The translations under genes were made by a program, and so were the position numbers. The notes below the pieces were generated by a model. The model did not search any database, was not told the origin of the DNA, and saw only the letters and a program-made list of their open reading frames with translations. Below are positions 6,079 through 13,722 of a DNA stretch of 15,920 nucleotides, one piece after another. Position 1 is the first letter of the stretch. Each line of letters begins with the position of its first letter. Origin of the DNA: an uncultured Bacilli bacterium (lineage in GTDB: Bacteria; Bacillota_I; Bacilli_A; RF39; UBA660). Where the stretch lies: NCBI GenBank assembly GCA_944358225.1, contig CALVQP010000024.1, forward strand, positions 1 to 15,920, read 5' to 3'.

Positions 6079-8400
6079 TCATTCTCCAAAAAAATCATCG
6101 AAAAATTCATCATCAGAAACGATATGTTCATCAACTATCACACTATCTTTATCGACATTAATTTTAGGTTTTGATACGTCTGGATGAGTGTTGTTTTTTT
6201 CGGAAGCAGCCAAATTTTCAAAAGATAACTGCATATTAGTTTTAGAATCAGGCTTTAAAGGAGAAACTGCTTGTGACGAGGTCACTGCTTGTTTAAAATT
6301 ATTGCTATTATTAACACTACTCATTGTTTCCAAAACCGATTTATTTTCACCAGGATTTTGCAATCCAGCCAGTCTATTTTTATTTTCACGTTCTTCTTTT
6401 TCAATTTCCGCTATTTTAGCATCAATATCTTTTATCATAGCATCAATATCCATGGGAGTATTCATTTGAGACATTGCATTTGGCATTCCAAGACTAGGAT
6501 TTGTTTTAAATGGATTCCCAAAAGGTGAAGATGACGCATTAGAAGCAAAGGGATTAACCCCTGGATTAAATCCTCCTGCTAAAGGAGATGCCCCCATTGA
6601 TGGCAATCCAAACATTCCTGCACCACCCATCATAGGATTTCCTCCTCCAGCGTTTGCTGATGCTGAATTTTTCATATTTTCTTCCATTTGTTTACGTTTT
6701 TCTTCTTTAACAAATTCTTTTAAATTAAATACTTTAACAGTTTTCGTCGGACGCGTATAAAACTCACTTTTTTCGTAATGTTTTAATCCTTCTAAATTAA
6801 AAGATGGCACTAACTTAGTTTTATACGGATTCATACGTGAACGCATAATAATTACTTCATTCAGTTTCATTTTTTGTAAATCCGTAACAGAAATTAGTGG
6901 TCTATCTGCTGGTTTATCCTTATCTTTAGGCTTACGCATTCCTGCTAATTTAGATATTTCTTCTAGTGCTGCCAGCTCCGTAGTTAATAAATAAATCATA
7001 TTACCACAGTTAGATCTAATAGTTAAAGCATCATTTTCCCCATAAACATCTTTTAATTGGGCAAAATTTTGAATAATAAATGTAAATCTAATATCACGGC
7101 TACGAGCAGCCGTAACCATACTTGTAACATCTTTTAAAGGTGGCATGTTAGCAAACTCGTCCAAAATAAAGTTTGTTCTAAATTTTAAACGACCATTTTT
7201 TTCTTTATAAGCCACATCAATTAAAGTTTCATATAATTGCTTAATAAAAATAGTTGCTAAAGCATGATAAGTTGTTTTTTCATCTTGAATAACAATAAAA
7301 ACTGCTGATTTTTCATTACCTATATCCCGCATGTCAAAATCAGTATATGATAACATTTCACTCAAATTTTTCTGACCAGCAAATTTACGTAATTTTTCTC
7401 TAAATGTCGCTAATTGACCACCTTGAGTTTCTTTTGGAGAATTAATTAAGTTAGAAGCAAATATATAAGGAGATGATGCCTCACCCTTCATTGTAAAATA
7501 CTCTTTAATATATTGTGAGGTCGCAAAGCGTTCAAAACCTTGGTTAGCCATGGCTGTAATAGAACTAATATTAGCCTCTTCTTCAGTACCATCTTCAAAT
7601 AATCCTAGAGCACATCCCGCAAAAAAGTCAGCTGCTGAATTTTGCCAAAATGGATCTTGTGCCTTATCATCTTTTAAAATATTACTCGCTACATCGTCTA
7701 ACAATTCTGTTGCTTTATCAGAATTTCCCTCTTTAAATAAACGATAAGGTAAAGACAAAGGATTCCAAGCACTCCCCCTACCTGGATCACGAAAGTTTAG
7801 CACAATAACATTATAACCTTTTTCTTTAAGCATCGCACAATGTTCTTTATAAATTTCTCCCTTAGGATCGGTTAAAATCATACTTTCGCCCTTTTTAGCT
7901 AAAGATATTACTAAGGGATTAACAACACTAGTAGTTTTACCAGAAGCGGTTGCTCCAATAACTAAAGTATGGTATTCGCTATTATCAACATACCACTCTT
8001 TTTTATCCATTTTCAAAACGACTCCCGCAGCATCTGTTTGTTCATCGCTTATCATTATCTTCTTTACTCCAAAGGCATTTTTCATTTCTTTATCAGTAGC
8101 AAATCTAGCATACTCATTATCTTCTTTTTTCTTTACAGTAAGTCCAACACCTTTTCCTTTTTCTTTATCAAAAATATAAGAAGAAACACTCGAAAAAATA
8201 ATAATTAATACAACCGCAAACATAACTAAAGTAAGAGGTAAATATTTTAACGAAAAAGCTTCTATCGGATTTAACCCATAAAAAGTCATAGTTGTCCCAA
8301 ATGAGCTAAAATTTAAAACTGCTATCGCACATAAATATAATAAAAATATACAAAATATTATAAATATTACAAGATCTTTAGGTGATATTCTAAATTTCAT
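6079..8400 (-). CDS. VirD4/TraG-type coupling ATPase (T4CP)
   Basis: A type IV coupling protein: a membrane-anchored hexameric ATPase that recruits substrates (protein or nucleoprotein) to a secretion channel. Two membrane helices (about 9-30 and 53-75) are followed by the ATPase core: Walker A GATASGKT (149-156), TDPKGE (177-182), Walker B FILDEFANMP (411-420) and QNFAQLKDVYG (444-454), all typical of TraG/VirD4. The insert at about 225-345 fits the all-alpha domain that binds substrate. After about 560 comes an unusual tail: a Gly/Met/Asn/Pro-rich stretch (584-650), a short coiled coil (651-680) and an acidic end (DDEFFDDFFGE). Start ATG has an AGGAGG site at 6-nt spacing. It is the last gene of an operon with a wall hydrolase and a lipoprotein. 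No relaxase or VirB4 is in the window. Confidence 0.93.
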   Translation of the reverse strand: MKFRISPKDLVIFIIFCIFLLYLCAIAVLNFSSFGTTMTFYGLNPIEAFSLKYLPLTLVMFAVVLIIIFSSVSSYIFDKEKGKGVGLTVKKKEDNEYARFATDKEMKNAFGVKKIMISDEQTDAAGVVLKMDKKEWYVDNSEYHTLVIGATASGKTTSVVNPLVISLAKKGESMILTDPKGEIYKEHCAMLKEKGYNVIVLNFRDPGRGSAWNPLSLPYRLFKEGNSDKATELLDDVASNILKDDKAQDPFWQNSAADFFAGCALGLFEDGTEEEANISSITAMANQGFERFATSQYIKEYFTMKGEASSPYIFASNLINSPKETQGGQLATFREKLRKFAGQKNLSEMLSYTDFDMRDIGNEKSAVFIVIQDEKTTYHALATIFIKQLYETLIDVAYKEKNGRLKFRTNFILDEFANMPPLKDVTSMVTAARSRDIRFTFIIQNFAQLKDVYGENDALTIRSNCGNMIYLLTTELAALEEISKLAGMRKPKDKDKPADRPLISVTDLQKMKLNEVIIMRSRMNPYKTKLVPSFNLEGLKHYEKSEFYTRPTKTVKVFNLKEFVKEEKRKQMEENMKNSASANAGGGNPMMGGAGMFGLPSMGASPLAGGFNPGVNPFASNASSSPFGNPFKTNPSLGMPNAMSQMNTPMDIDAMIKDIDAKIAEIEKEERENKNRLAGLQNPGENKSVLETMSSVNNSNNFKQAVTSSQAVSPLKPDSKTNMQLSFENLAASEKNNTHPDVSKPKINVDKDSVIVDEHIVSDDEFFDDFFGE

Positions 8401-8441
8401 ATCCTTCCTCCTAAGTAATTATATTATACAATATTAATTTA

Positions 8442-9131
8442 TTATTTACCATTATATTTCCCATTTTTATAAATAACAATAATTAGTATTAACAAGATAA
8501 ATCCTAAAATACAAATTCCCGCAATCATCATATAAGTACTAGATTTAACTGTTTCCTCTGACTTTTTCTCATTTACTATAATATGTATATTCCTATTTTC
8601 ATTATTTTTCTTAATTCGCCAAGTATAAGTATTATCTTTAACACTATCAGCATTATGATAGACGACATTTTTTTTAGTAACTATTTTTACGACAACTTCT
8701 TCTAAAGGCGGATATTTAGAAAAACACTGAAATCCGGAACTCGTCTTAATTGTAGTATTATCTTGATCATCAGTAAAATAAGTAATCCCTGAAAAACAAG
8801 TATGCACTATACCAGAATTTAAAAATTGCGATCTACTAAAATTATAAGAATAAGTAAGAGAAGTTTTATCATAATCATCTTTTTTATAAAGATCATAATA
8901 AATTACGCCATCCATTTTTTCATCAGTTTCACTATAACCAGTTATTTTATAATCTATAGGTTTTGGACGATCATAATTTTTTAAATAATCGTAATCATCA
9001 CTATTTATATTGGCACTTAGTGTTAAGTTCTCTTCAAAATTATCCATTTTTTCATCAATATTTAAAGTATATTCAGCAGTACACCCAGTTAATAAAAATA
9101 AACTTAAAAAGATTAACATTATTTTTTTCAT
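8442..9131 (-). CDS. Lipoprotein with a C-terminal membrane helix
   Basis: The N-terminus is a lipoprotein signal: Lys-rich start, hydrophobic core and lipobox LTGC with lipidated Cys17. The middle (about 18-195) is an exposed, beta-rich domain with two cysteines (C112, C136) that could form a disulfide. A second hydrophobic segment (201-221) followed by KNGKYNGK anchors the C-terminus, so the domain would be held to the outer face of the membrane at both ends. The overall plan resembles LppM-type lipoproteins, but that is only a resemblance of architecture. Start ATG at 9131 uses AAAGGA, which overlaps the end of the hydrolase gene 12 nt upstream. Its place between the hydrolase and VirD4 suggests an envelope component of the same apparatus. 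Confidence 0.83.
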   Translation of the reverse strand: MKKIMLIFLSLFLLTGCTAEYTLNIDEKMDNFEENLTLSANINSDDYDYLKNYDRPKPIDYKITGYSETDEKMDGVIYYDLYKKDDYDKTSLTYSYNFSRSQFLNSGIVHTCFSGITYFTDDQDNTTIKTSSGFQCFSKYPPLEEVVVKIVTKKNVVYHNADSVKDNTYTWRIKKNNENRNIHIIVNEKKSEETVKSSTYMMIAGICILGFILLILIIVIYKNGKYNGK

Positions 9132-9143
9132 ATATTCATTCCT

Positions 9144-10562
9144 TTACTCATTTGTACTCGCTTCTAATGGTTGTTCATTATTTTCATCAGTTTGCTCACT
9201 ATCATTATCACTACTATCACTAGTATCATCACCAGTATTATTTACAGAAACTTGTGGGTAGTCACTTATTTTATTAGCATCATTATTATAATATGATTCC
9301 ATATCAACTACGGTATAACGTCCAGATGTTTTGGGTTCCTTAGTAATTCTTGTACCATTTTCACCACTTGATGCTTCAGCGATTATATAGTTATCTCCAT
9401 CTTCTCCTACAATCAAAACCACATGTCCACTATTATATAAAACATCTCCAGGTTTACCAGTAAAACTACTCATGCTATGGGTTGTTCCTAAAGAACCAAA
9501 ACCAGATGCAACCAAACCTTCATATTTATATCCCCCATTATGTATAGCCCAAGAAACAAAGCCACTACAATCAGGACCAGAATAAAAATAAGGACCATAA
9601 CCACACATCATCGAACCACTACCACCATTAATAGAACTTCCCCAAATTCCCACGCTTCCACAACTATTTGGCGCACTAGTTGGAATACCATAGAAATTCG
9701 CTGGATGCGCTCCTCCCATAGTATACGGCAGACGAGCTTGATATTTTTGACATAATCCGCCGACTAAAGATACCGCAGCAGCAACTACACCTTCTCTAGT
9801 GCCTACCCCTGCTTTAGTAACTTCACTAAAAATATAATTATTATATTCTTCTAAACTAGTTCCCTTACTAGCTAAAAATTCATCGATCGGCATACTTATT
9901 TGTTCACAACTATCCGTTACTGTGGCATTTGATGAAGAATAACTCATCGATCCTCCACTAGTAGAACCACTTGTAGATCCATCAAACGACCCATTCGCCG
10001 AAACTATTACTACTATAAATAAAATTAAAATAAGTACTGCCAAAATAATTAAAATGGGAATTAATACATAAGGATGTTTCAAAGCTAGCTTCATTAAAGC
10101 CGATAAACCCATTCCTGCTAAATCACCTTTAGCTTTTTGATTTTGATTTTTTTCCTCACTACTACTCTCAGCCTCTTCATTTACATTATTTTCAATATTG
10201 CTAGTATTTTCTTCTTGCTCTGCTTCGCCATTATCTACAAGATTTTCCGCTTCATTAGTTTCTTTAATATCTAACATGCCATTAGATGGAATCATATTAT
10301 TAGCCCGGGTAGTCGTAGCTAAAGTAGCACTTTCACTACTAGCCATTCTTCTATTATAAGCATTATTACTTTCTCTACTTTGATAATCATGATATTTTTC
10401 ATCAACAAGATTTTTTAACTTTTCTTTATCAGTATTCGGATCAAAAGTATGTAAACCAACTTCACTTGCAATAACTTTTAAACGATCATCAATGTTTGAA
10501 GAAGAACCAGTGTTAATTCCCATCGCTTCTGCTTTACTAATTATTTCATCACCCTGATTCAT
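9144..10562 (-). CDS. Membrane-anchored NlpC/P60 cell-wall hydrolase
   Basis: A single-pass membrane protein (TM about 168-191; numbering from the GTG at 10571). The N-terminal 165 residues are cytoplasmic and Glu/Asn/Ser-rich; a Gly/Ser linker follows the membrane, then a peptidase domain. The catalytic motif is GPDCSGFVSWA with Cys335, then GDVLYNSGHVVLIVG with His383, the NlpC/P60 pattern of peptidoglycan endopeptidases. Extra cysteines (222, 274, 304, 323) may make disulfides. The tail from about 445 is Asp/Ser/Glu/Asn-rich. In Gram-positive type IV secretion systems a VirB1-like hydrolase opens the wall; this one would fit that role but lacks a lytic transglycosylase domain. The GTG at 10571 lies inside the GAGGTG site (10569-10574), so the true start is ATG 10562 with 6-nt spacing (472 residues). 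Confidence 0.9.
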   Translation of the reverse strand: MNQGDEIISKAEAMGINTGSSSNIDDRLKVIASEVGLHTFDPNTDKEKLKNLVDEKYHDYQSRESNNAYNRRMASSESATLATTTRANNMIPSNGMLDIKETNEAENLVDNGEAEQEENTSNIENNVNEEAESSSEEKNQNQKAKGDLAGMGLSALMKLALKHPYVLIPILIILAVLILILFIVVIVSANGSFDGSTSGSTSGGSMSYSSSNATVTDSCEQISMPIDEFLASKGTSLEEYNNYIFSEVTKAGVGTREGVVAAAVSLVGGLCQKYQARLPYTMGGAHPANFYGIPTSAPNSCGSVGIWGSSINGGSGSMMCGYGPYFYSGPDCSGFVSWAIHNGGYKYEGLVASGFGSLGTTHSMSSFTGKPGDVLYNSGHVVLIVGEDGDNYIIAEASSGENGTRITKEPKTSGRYTVVDMESYYNNDANKISDYPQVSVNNTGDDTSDSSDNDSEQTDENNEQPLEASTNE

Positions 10563-10586
10563 TCTTCTCACCTCTTTATTAAAATA

Positions 10587-10615
10587 ATTATAACATGCTC
10601 CCTTATCCCCTGCAA
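10587..10615 (-). promoter_or_regulatory. Promoter of the hydrolase-lipoprotein-VirD4 operon
   Basis: On the minus strand a -35 TTGCAG (10610-10615), a 17-bp spacer ending in TGT, and a perfect -10 TATAAT (10587-10592) make an extended -10 promoter. The start would be near 10580, right before the GAGGTG site, so the leader is very short. Confidence 0.7.
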
Positions 10616-10636
10616 TAAACTAAAATAAATCAAACA

Positions 10637-11701
10637 CTAAAAAGCCTTAGAATATTCCTTGTAATTCTTATAACAATGCAAATCTTTTAAATATTGTTTT
10701 AAAAAACATACTTTATCAAAATTATTCGAAAGAATCATATCACAGAACTCTAATGCTTGGTCTAGATATATTTCATCATACCATCTTAAATCACTAAACT
10801 TATCTAAATTTAATTGTCGTCTTCTAAAAACCAATTCATCATTAAATGCTGAACTTCTACAATAAGATAATAAATTTACAAATAAATTAACATTATTTTG
10901 CCAAATTGCCGCATCTAATGATCCATTAGGACATCTAAATTCAATTGTATTTCCCATTTTATAATAATTAGAATAAAATTTTAATACATTATCAAAATTT
11001 ACCGCTTGAGATCTTCGATGAGAAATTTTAGATATAATATTATCTAAACTAGCATGTTCTTCTTTTAATTTTTCATAATCCTTCCAAAAATCCATAGCCA
11101 CAGGTCTCGCATAATCCTCTAAGCTTGGTCTATTAATTAAAAATTCTCCATATGCGAATCTAAATATGATATTTTCATATACAGACCATATTTTAATAAA
11201 ATTTAGCCATGAAACCCTATTATTTCCTAAAGTTTGAGTACCAATATGAATGTGTCCACCTGAGTTTTTACCTGTTGATGCCAAAGAGTCCACAATCAAA
11301 CAAACTTCATTTAAATTGTTCCAATTTGCTTTAGTATCTTGCAATATAGGAGAATTAATTTCAGCTCCGTTACATAAAGTCCAATCACTTTTTAGTATCC
11401 AGTTGCATTTAGGAAATGCTTCACTTAATCGGCTACTTATAAGAGCTTCATTAGCATTTTCAAACTCAAGTTCTAAACCAAATGTTACTTTTTTAGAAAA
11501 AGCTAATCGATCCCTCAATTGCATATAATAATTATTAATCAAAATAATTAAATCTTGTAAATCTACACCGCTCATTTGTGATAAAAAATTATTATTATTT
11601 GGCTTTAAAAATTTAAATACTTGTGCATCGTCAATATAATCTGATTTTAAAGAAACATTCGTAATCTTTCGTTTCCTCTTATTTTTTTTTAACAACATCA
11701 T
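10637..11701 (-). CDS. Amidoligase (Amidoligase_2-type, glutamine-synthetase-like fold)
   Basis: An ATP-dependent COOH-NH2 ligase-like enzyme that would form an amide or peptide-like bond. Numbered from the GTG at 11704, the motifs in order are FGLELEFE (75-82), SDWTL...GAEINSPIL (106-121), SGGHIHIG (148-155) and TIEFRCPNGSL (253-263); the acidic residues and His match the metal/ATP-binding strands of the family. The first 70 residues are Lys-rich, then helical. There is no signal or membrane segment, so it is cytoplasmic. Three candidate starts exist; ATG 11701 overlaps the stop of a small upstream ORF as TGATG, which favours coupled translation and this start (354 residues). It lies between the Tad-like and VirD4 operons. 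The substrate is unknown; peptides, proteins or wall stems are all possible. No terminator is evident after it. Confidence 0.85.
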   Translation of the reverse strand: MMLLKKNKRKRKITNVSLKSDYIDDAQVFKFLKPNNNNFLSQMSGVDLQDLIILINNYYMQLRDRLAFSKKVTFGLELEFENANEALISSRLSEAFPKCNWILKSDWTLCNGAEINSPILQDTKANWNNLNEVCLIVDSLASTGKNSGGHIHIGTQTLGNNRVSWLNFIKIWSVYENIIFRFAYGEFLINRPSLEDYARPVAMDFWKDYEKLKEEHASLDNIISKISHRRSQAVNFDNVLKFYSNYYKMGNTIEFRCPNGSLDAAIWQNNVNLFVNLLSYCRSSAFNDELVFRRRQLNLDKFSDLRWYDEIYLDQALEFCDMILSNNFDKVCFLKQYLKDLHCYKNYKEYSKAF

Positions 11702-11885
11702 CACATCACTAATCTATCATAATTATTTCTTTTAATTTCCAACTCTCTGATTATTTTCTCAGTATCTGTTAATAAATATTTTTCTTTTATTTCAATTCAA
11801 GTCTACTAATTTCTTTTTTCATTTTAAATAACATTTTCTTTTTTTCTAATCTTTGTTTTACAGATAACTTCATTTCTTTATTCAT
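11701..11885 (-). pseudogene. Small charged coiled-coil-like ORF, frameshifted, coupled to the amidoligase gene
   Basis: ATG at 11885 follows a good GAGGGTG site. The first frame gives 32 residues, very Lys/Glu-rich, to a TAA at 11787-11789. The -1 frame then continues with protein-like sequence (IEIKEKYLLTDTEKIIRELE and IKRNNYDRLVM) to a TGA at 11701-11703 that overlaps the amidoligase ATG as TGATG. Adding one base around 11790-11798 would fuse the two into about 61 residues, a single heptad-like helix. The coupled stop is strong evidence that the second frame was coding. No family is recognised; it could be a small partner of the amidoligase. If the break is real, only the 32-residue form is made. 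Confidence 0.5.
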
Positions 11886-11911
11886 AACTCACCCTCAAAT
11901 TTCAAGACAAT

Positions 11912-11930
11912 ACTCCTTAAAATACGGAGT
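11912..11930 (-). repeat. Inverted repeat across the expected transcription start
   Basis: ACTCC (11912-11916) and GGAGT (11926-11930) are 9 nt apart, directly downstream of the -10 box, so they span the expected start near 11925. This position suits an operator more than an mRNA hairpin. On the minus strand the downstream arm contains AAGGAG, 7 nt before a TTG that opens a seven-codon leader frame ending in an ATGA overlap with the ORF start at 11885. Confidence 0.4.
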
Positions 11931-11931
11931 T

Positions 11932-11960
11932 ATTATAAAGTAAAACTTCTTGATTGGCAA
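11932..11960 (-). promoter_or_regulatory. Promoter of the small ORF and amidoligase
   Basis: On the minus strand a -35 TTGCCA (11955-11960, five of six consensus bases) and a perfect -10 TATAAT (11932-11937) are 17 bp apart. A TCTTG/CAAGA inverted repeat (11948-11962) lies over the -35 box, a typical place for a repressor site. Confidence 0.68.
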
Positions 11961-12000
11961 GATTTTCATACAATTGTGTTGCTTATTTTACTTTCAAACG

Positions 12001-12026
12001 AAAAAGCAGCCTTTTAGTAGCTACTT
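12001..12026 (-). terminator. Intrinsic terminator of the Tad-like operon
   Basis: On the minus strand AAGTAGC (12020-12026) pairs with GCTGCTT (12004-12010), seven pairs including one G-U, with a 9-nt loop, followed by a T-run (12001-12005). The stem overlaps the last codons of the TadC-like gene. Confidence 0.75.
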
Positions 12027-12814
12027 TATACATTCATCATCATCATTACGGCTAAAACTAATAAGACCATTACTCCCAGCCCTGTACTAACAAGCATGCT
12101 CATAGTTTTACCTTCCATTTTTTCTAGACGTTCTTTATATTTAGTCTCCCTAGCTTTTAATTGTAAGTTAGAAATAGTTTTAGAAAAAGTTACTAATTGT
12201 TCTTGTTTACGTTCTTGTCTTCCTAAACTTAAACGATAAAGTAAACGCATCATACGCATTGAATCTCTAACAGGATAATCTCTAGCAAAGCGCATGTAAG
12301 GATCAATACTAGAATCTCCGGCATTTATTTCTTCAACAAGTTTAGTTAATCCCTCGCGAAATATTTCTGGTGCATCATTAATTGATTTAGCCAAAGCAAC
12401 GGGCACAGTATAATGTTGAATTAAAATTTCTAAACCTTTCAAATAGTAAGGTAATAAAATATCTATTTCATGCAAATGTTTTTTATAATAAGATCTTATG
12501 TTCATATAATCCATTTTAAAAATAGCAAATCCTGCTAAAATAGCACATATTATATAAATATAATTAAGTTCACTAATAAAGAAAAACAACACTAATACTA
12601 TAGCAATTAAACCATTTCTTAATCTTTTGTTAAATAAAACATTAGGATCTACTTTATCTCCATATTTAGCCTTAACATAAAAATCCCAATCTTCTTCTTT
12701 TAATTTTAATAAATTTCCTTGATTATCAGCAATAAATTTATTCGTATCAATTCGACCACTATAAGCAAAGAGGAAAAAAATTATTATCCCAAAAATTAAT
12801 ATTTCTAAATACAT
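12026..12814 (-). CDS. TadC-like inner-membrane platform protein (T2SSF/GspF type)
   Basis: A 262-residue membrane protein of the secretion-platform family that works with a TadA-type ATPase. Membrane segments are at about 2-18, 68-98 (one or two helices) and 237-260; the cytoplasmic domain (about 105-235) has HEIDILLPYYLKGLEILIQH and the DPYMRFARDYPVRDSMRMM stretch at the place of the T2SSF helical bundle, followed by a long charged helix. The C-terminal membrane helix is Met/Val-rich. Its ATG overlaps the TadB-like stop codon as TAATG, so translation is coupled. The sequence is divergent from proteobacterial TadC; order and topology carry the assignment. It is the last gene of the operon. 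Confidence 0.78.
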   Translation of the reverse strand: MYLEILIFGIIIFFLFAYSGRIDTNKFIADNQGNLLKLKEEDWDFYVKAKYGDKVDPNVLFNKRLRNGLIAIVLVLFFFISELNYIYIICAILAGFAIFKMDYMNIRSYYKKHLHEIDILLPYYLKGLEILIQHYTVPVALAKSINDAPEIFREGLTKLVEEINAGDSSIDPYMRFARDYPVRDSMRMMRLLYRLSLGRQERKQEQLVTFSKTISNLQLKARETKYKERLEKMEGKTMSMLVSTGLGVMVLLVLAVMMMMNV

Positions 12815-13707
12815 TATTCCACCCCCACATCAGCATTATAGTATTTCTCACCAGACCATAAAAAGAAACTATTAATTATAATGACCGCATGTAAGATGAG
12901 ATTTACATACCACAAATCAAGTAGGGTAACATATTTATCTTTACCTAATAACATAATCATAGCCAAAACTAAAAAGTAAAGGGCTATACCAAAAGTTAAG
13001 AACTTACGATGAAACTGTTGTCTATCCATTCTATCACGATAAACCCCTTCAACTAAAGCATCGATATCTAAAGACATATTTTCTAAAGCTTCACCGGAAT
13101 CAATAGCTCCTTCTTTAGTAATTTGTAAAAATAATTGATGCATATTTTTAACCATGTAATAAGGATATTTTTCATTAAAATAAATAATAGATTCATCGAT
13201 TGTCCCATTTTGATAAGACATATCAATCATCTTTTTAACATCGCTTAATACCGGATCTTCTAAGACACCGGAATCTCTTACTCCTTCTAAAGATTTAACA
13301 AAACTCTGAGTAGTATTAAATTCCATAATAACGTTTGTTGTATAAGTTTGAATTTGTTCAAAAATAAACTCACTATACACTCTTTGACATCTTAAATAAG
13401 CCAAGTAAGGAATAAACATAACAGCTACTCCTGCATAAATTATAGCCCAAATTATTGAAAAGAAATATAAATAAGCTATTCCTCCAGCTACCAAAGCAAA
13501 AACTACAACTTGCGCCAAGTACTGTTTAGGAGTATACTCTTTTCCTAGTTCTTTACTCTTTTCTCTGACCGTTTTAAAACTATAAGGGGCATATTGATTA
13601 TACATCGAAGATACACTACGAGTTACAAATTCATATACATTTTTCCCGTTATTTAATCGATACGCCGTAATAAATAAGGCAATAAAAAGTAAAATAACTA
13701 ACATCAT
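12814..13707 (-). CDS. TadB-like inner-membrane platform protein
   Basis: A 297-residue membrane protein with hydrophobic segments at about 2-15, 67-102 (two helices), 237-255 and 264-286. The cytoplasmic region (about 105-235) begins RCQRVYSEFIFEQIQTYTTN and contains a helical bundle like T2SSF domains, ending in a basic segment (RDRMDRQQFHRKF) before the membrane. It should pair with the TadC-like protein as the platform turned by the ATPase. Start ATG at 13707 has AGAAGG at 7 nt; a second ATG follows directly. It lies 15 nt after the ATPase gene. Confidence 0.78.
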   Translation of the reverse strand: MMLVILLFIALFITAYRLNNGKNVYEFVTRSVSSMYNQYAPYSFKTVREKSKELGKEYTPKQYLAQVVVFALVAGGIAYLYFFSIIWAIIYAGVAVMFIPYLAYLRCQRVYSEFIFEQIQTYTTNVIMEFNTTQSFVKSLEGVRDSGVLEDPVLSDVKKMIDMSYQNGTIDESIIYFNEKYPYYMVKNMHQLFLQITKEGAIDSGEALENMSLDIDALVEGVYRDRMDRQQFHRKFLTFGIALYFLVLAMIMLLGKDKYVTLLDLWYVNLILHAVIIINSFFLWSGEKYYNADVGVE

Positions 13708-13722
13708 AATAATACCTTCTTT

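Noticed and set aside
8401..8441. A TATAAT box between the lipoprotein and VirD4 genes
   Set aside because: No usable -35 at proper spacing; the VirD4 gene is better explained by the upstream operon promoter.
9144..9280. Repeated ACT/ATC-rich stretch as a DNA repeat
   Set aside because: It codes the Asp/Ser/Thr-rich tail of the hydrolase; the repetition follows from amino-acid composition and no regular unit is present.
5913..9755. Several plus-strand open frames of 65-93 codons (e.g. 5913-6161, 6188-6469, 7550-7747, 9010-9261, 9540-9755)
   Set aside because: They lie antisense to well-supported genes, mostly lack ribosome-binding sites and have compositions expected from reverse reading of AT-rich coding sequence.
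11250..11528. Plus-strand frame of 92 codons
   Set aside because: It is antisense to the motif-bearing core of the amidoligase gene and shows no recognisable domain.
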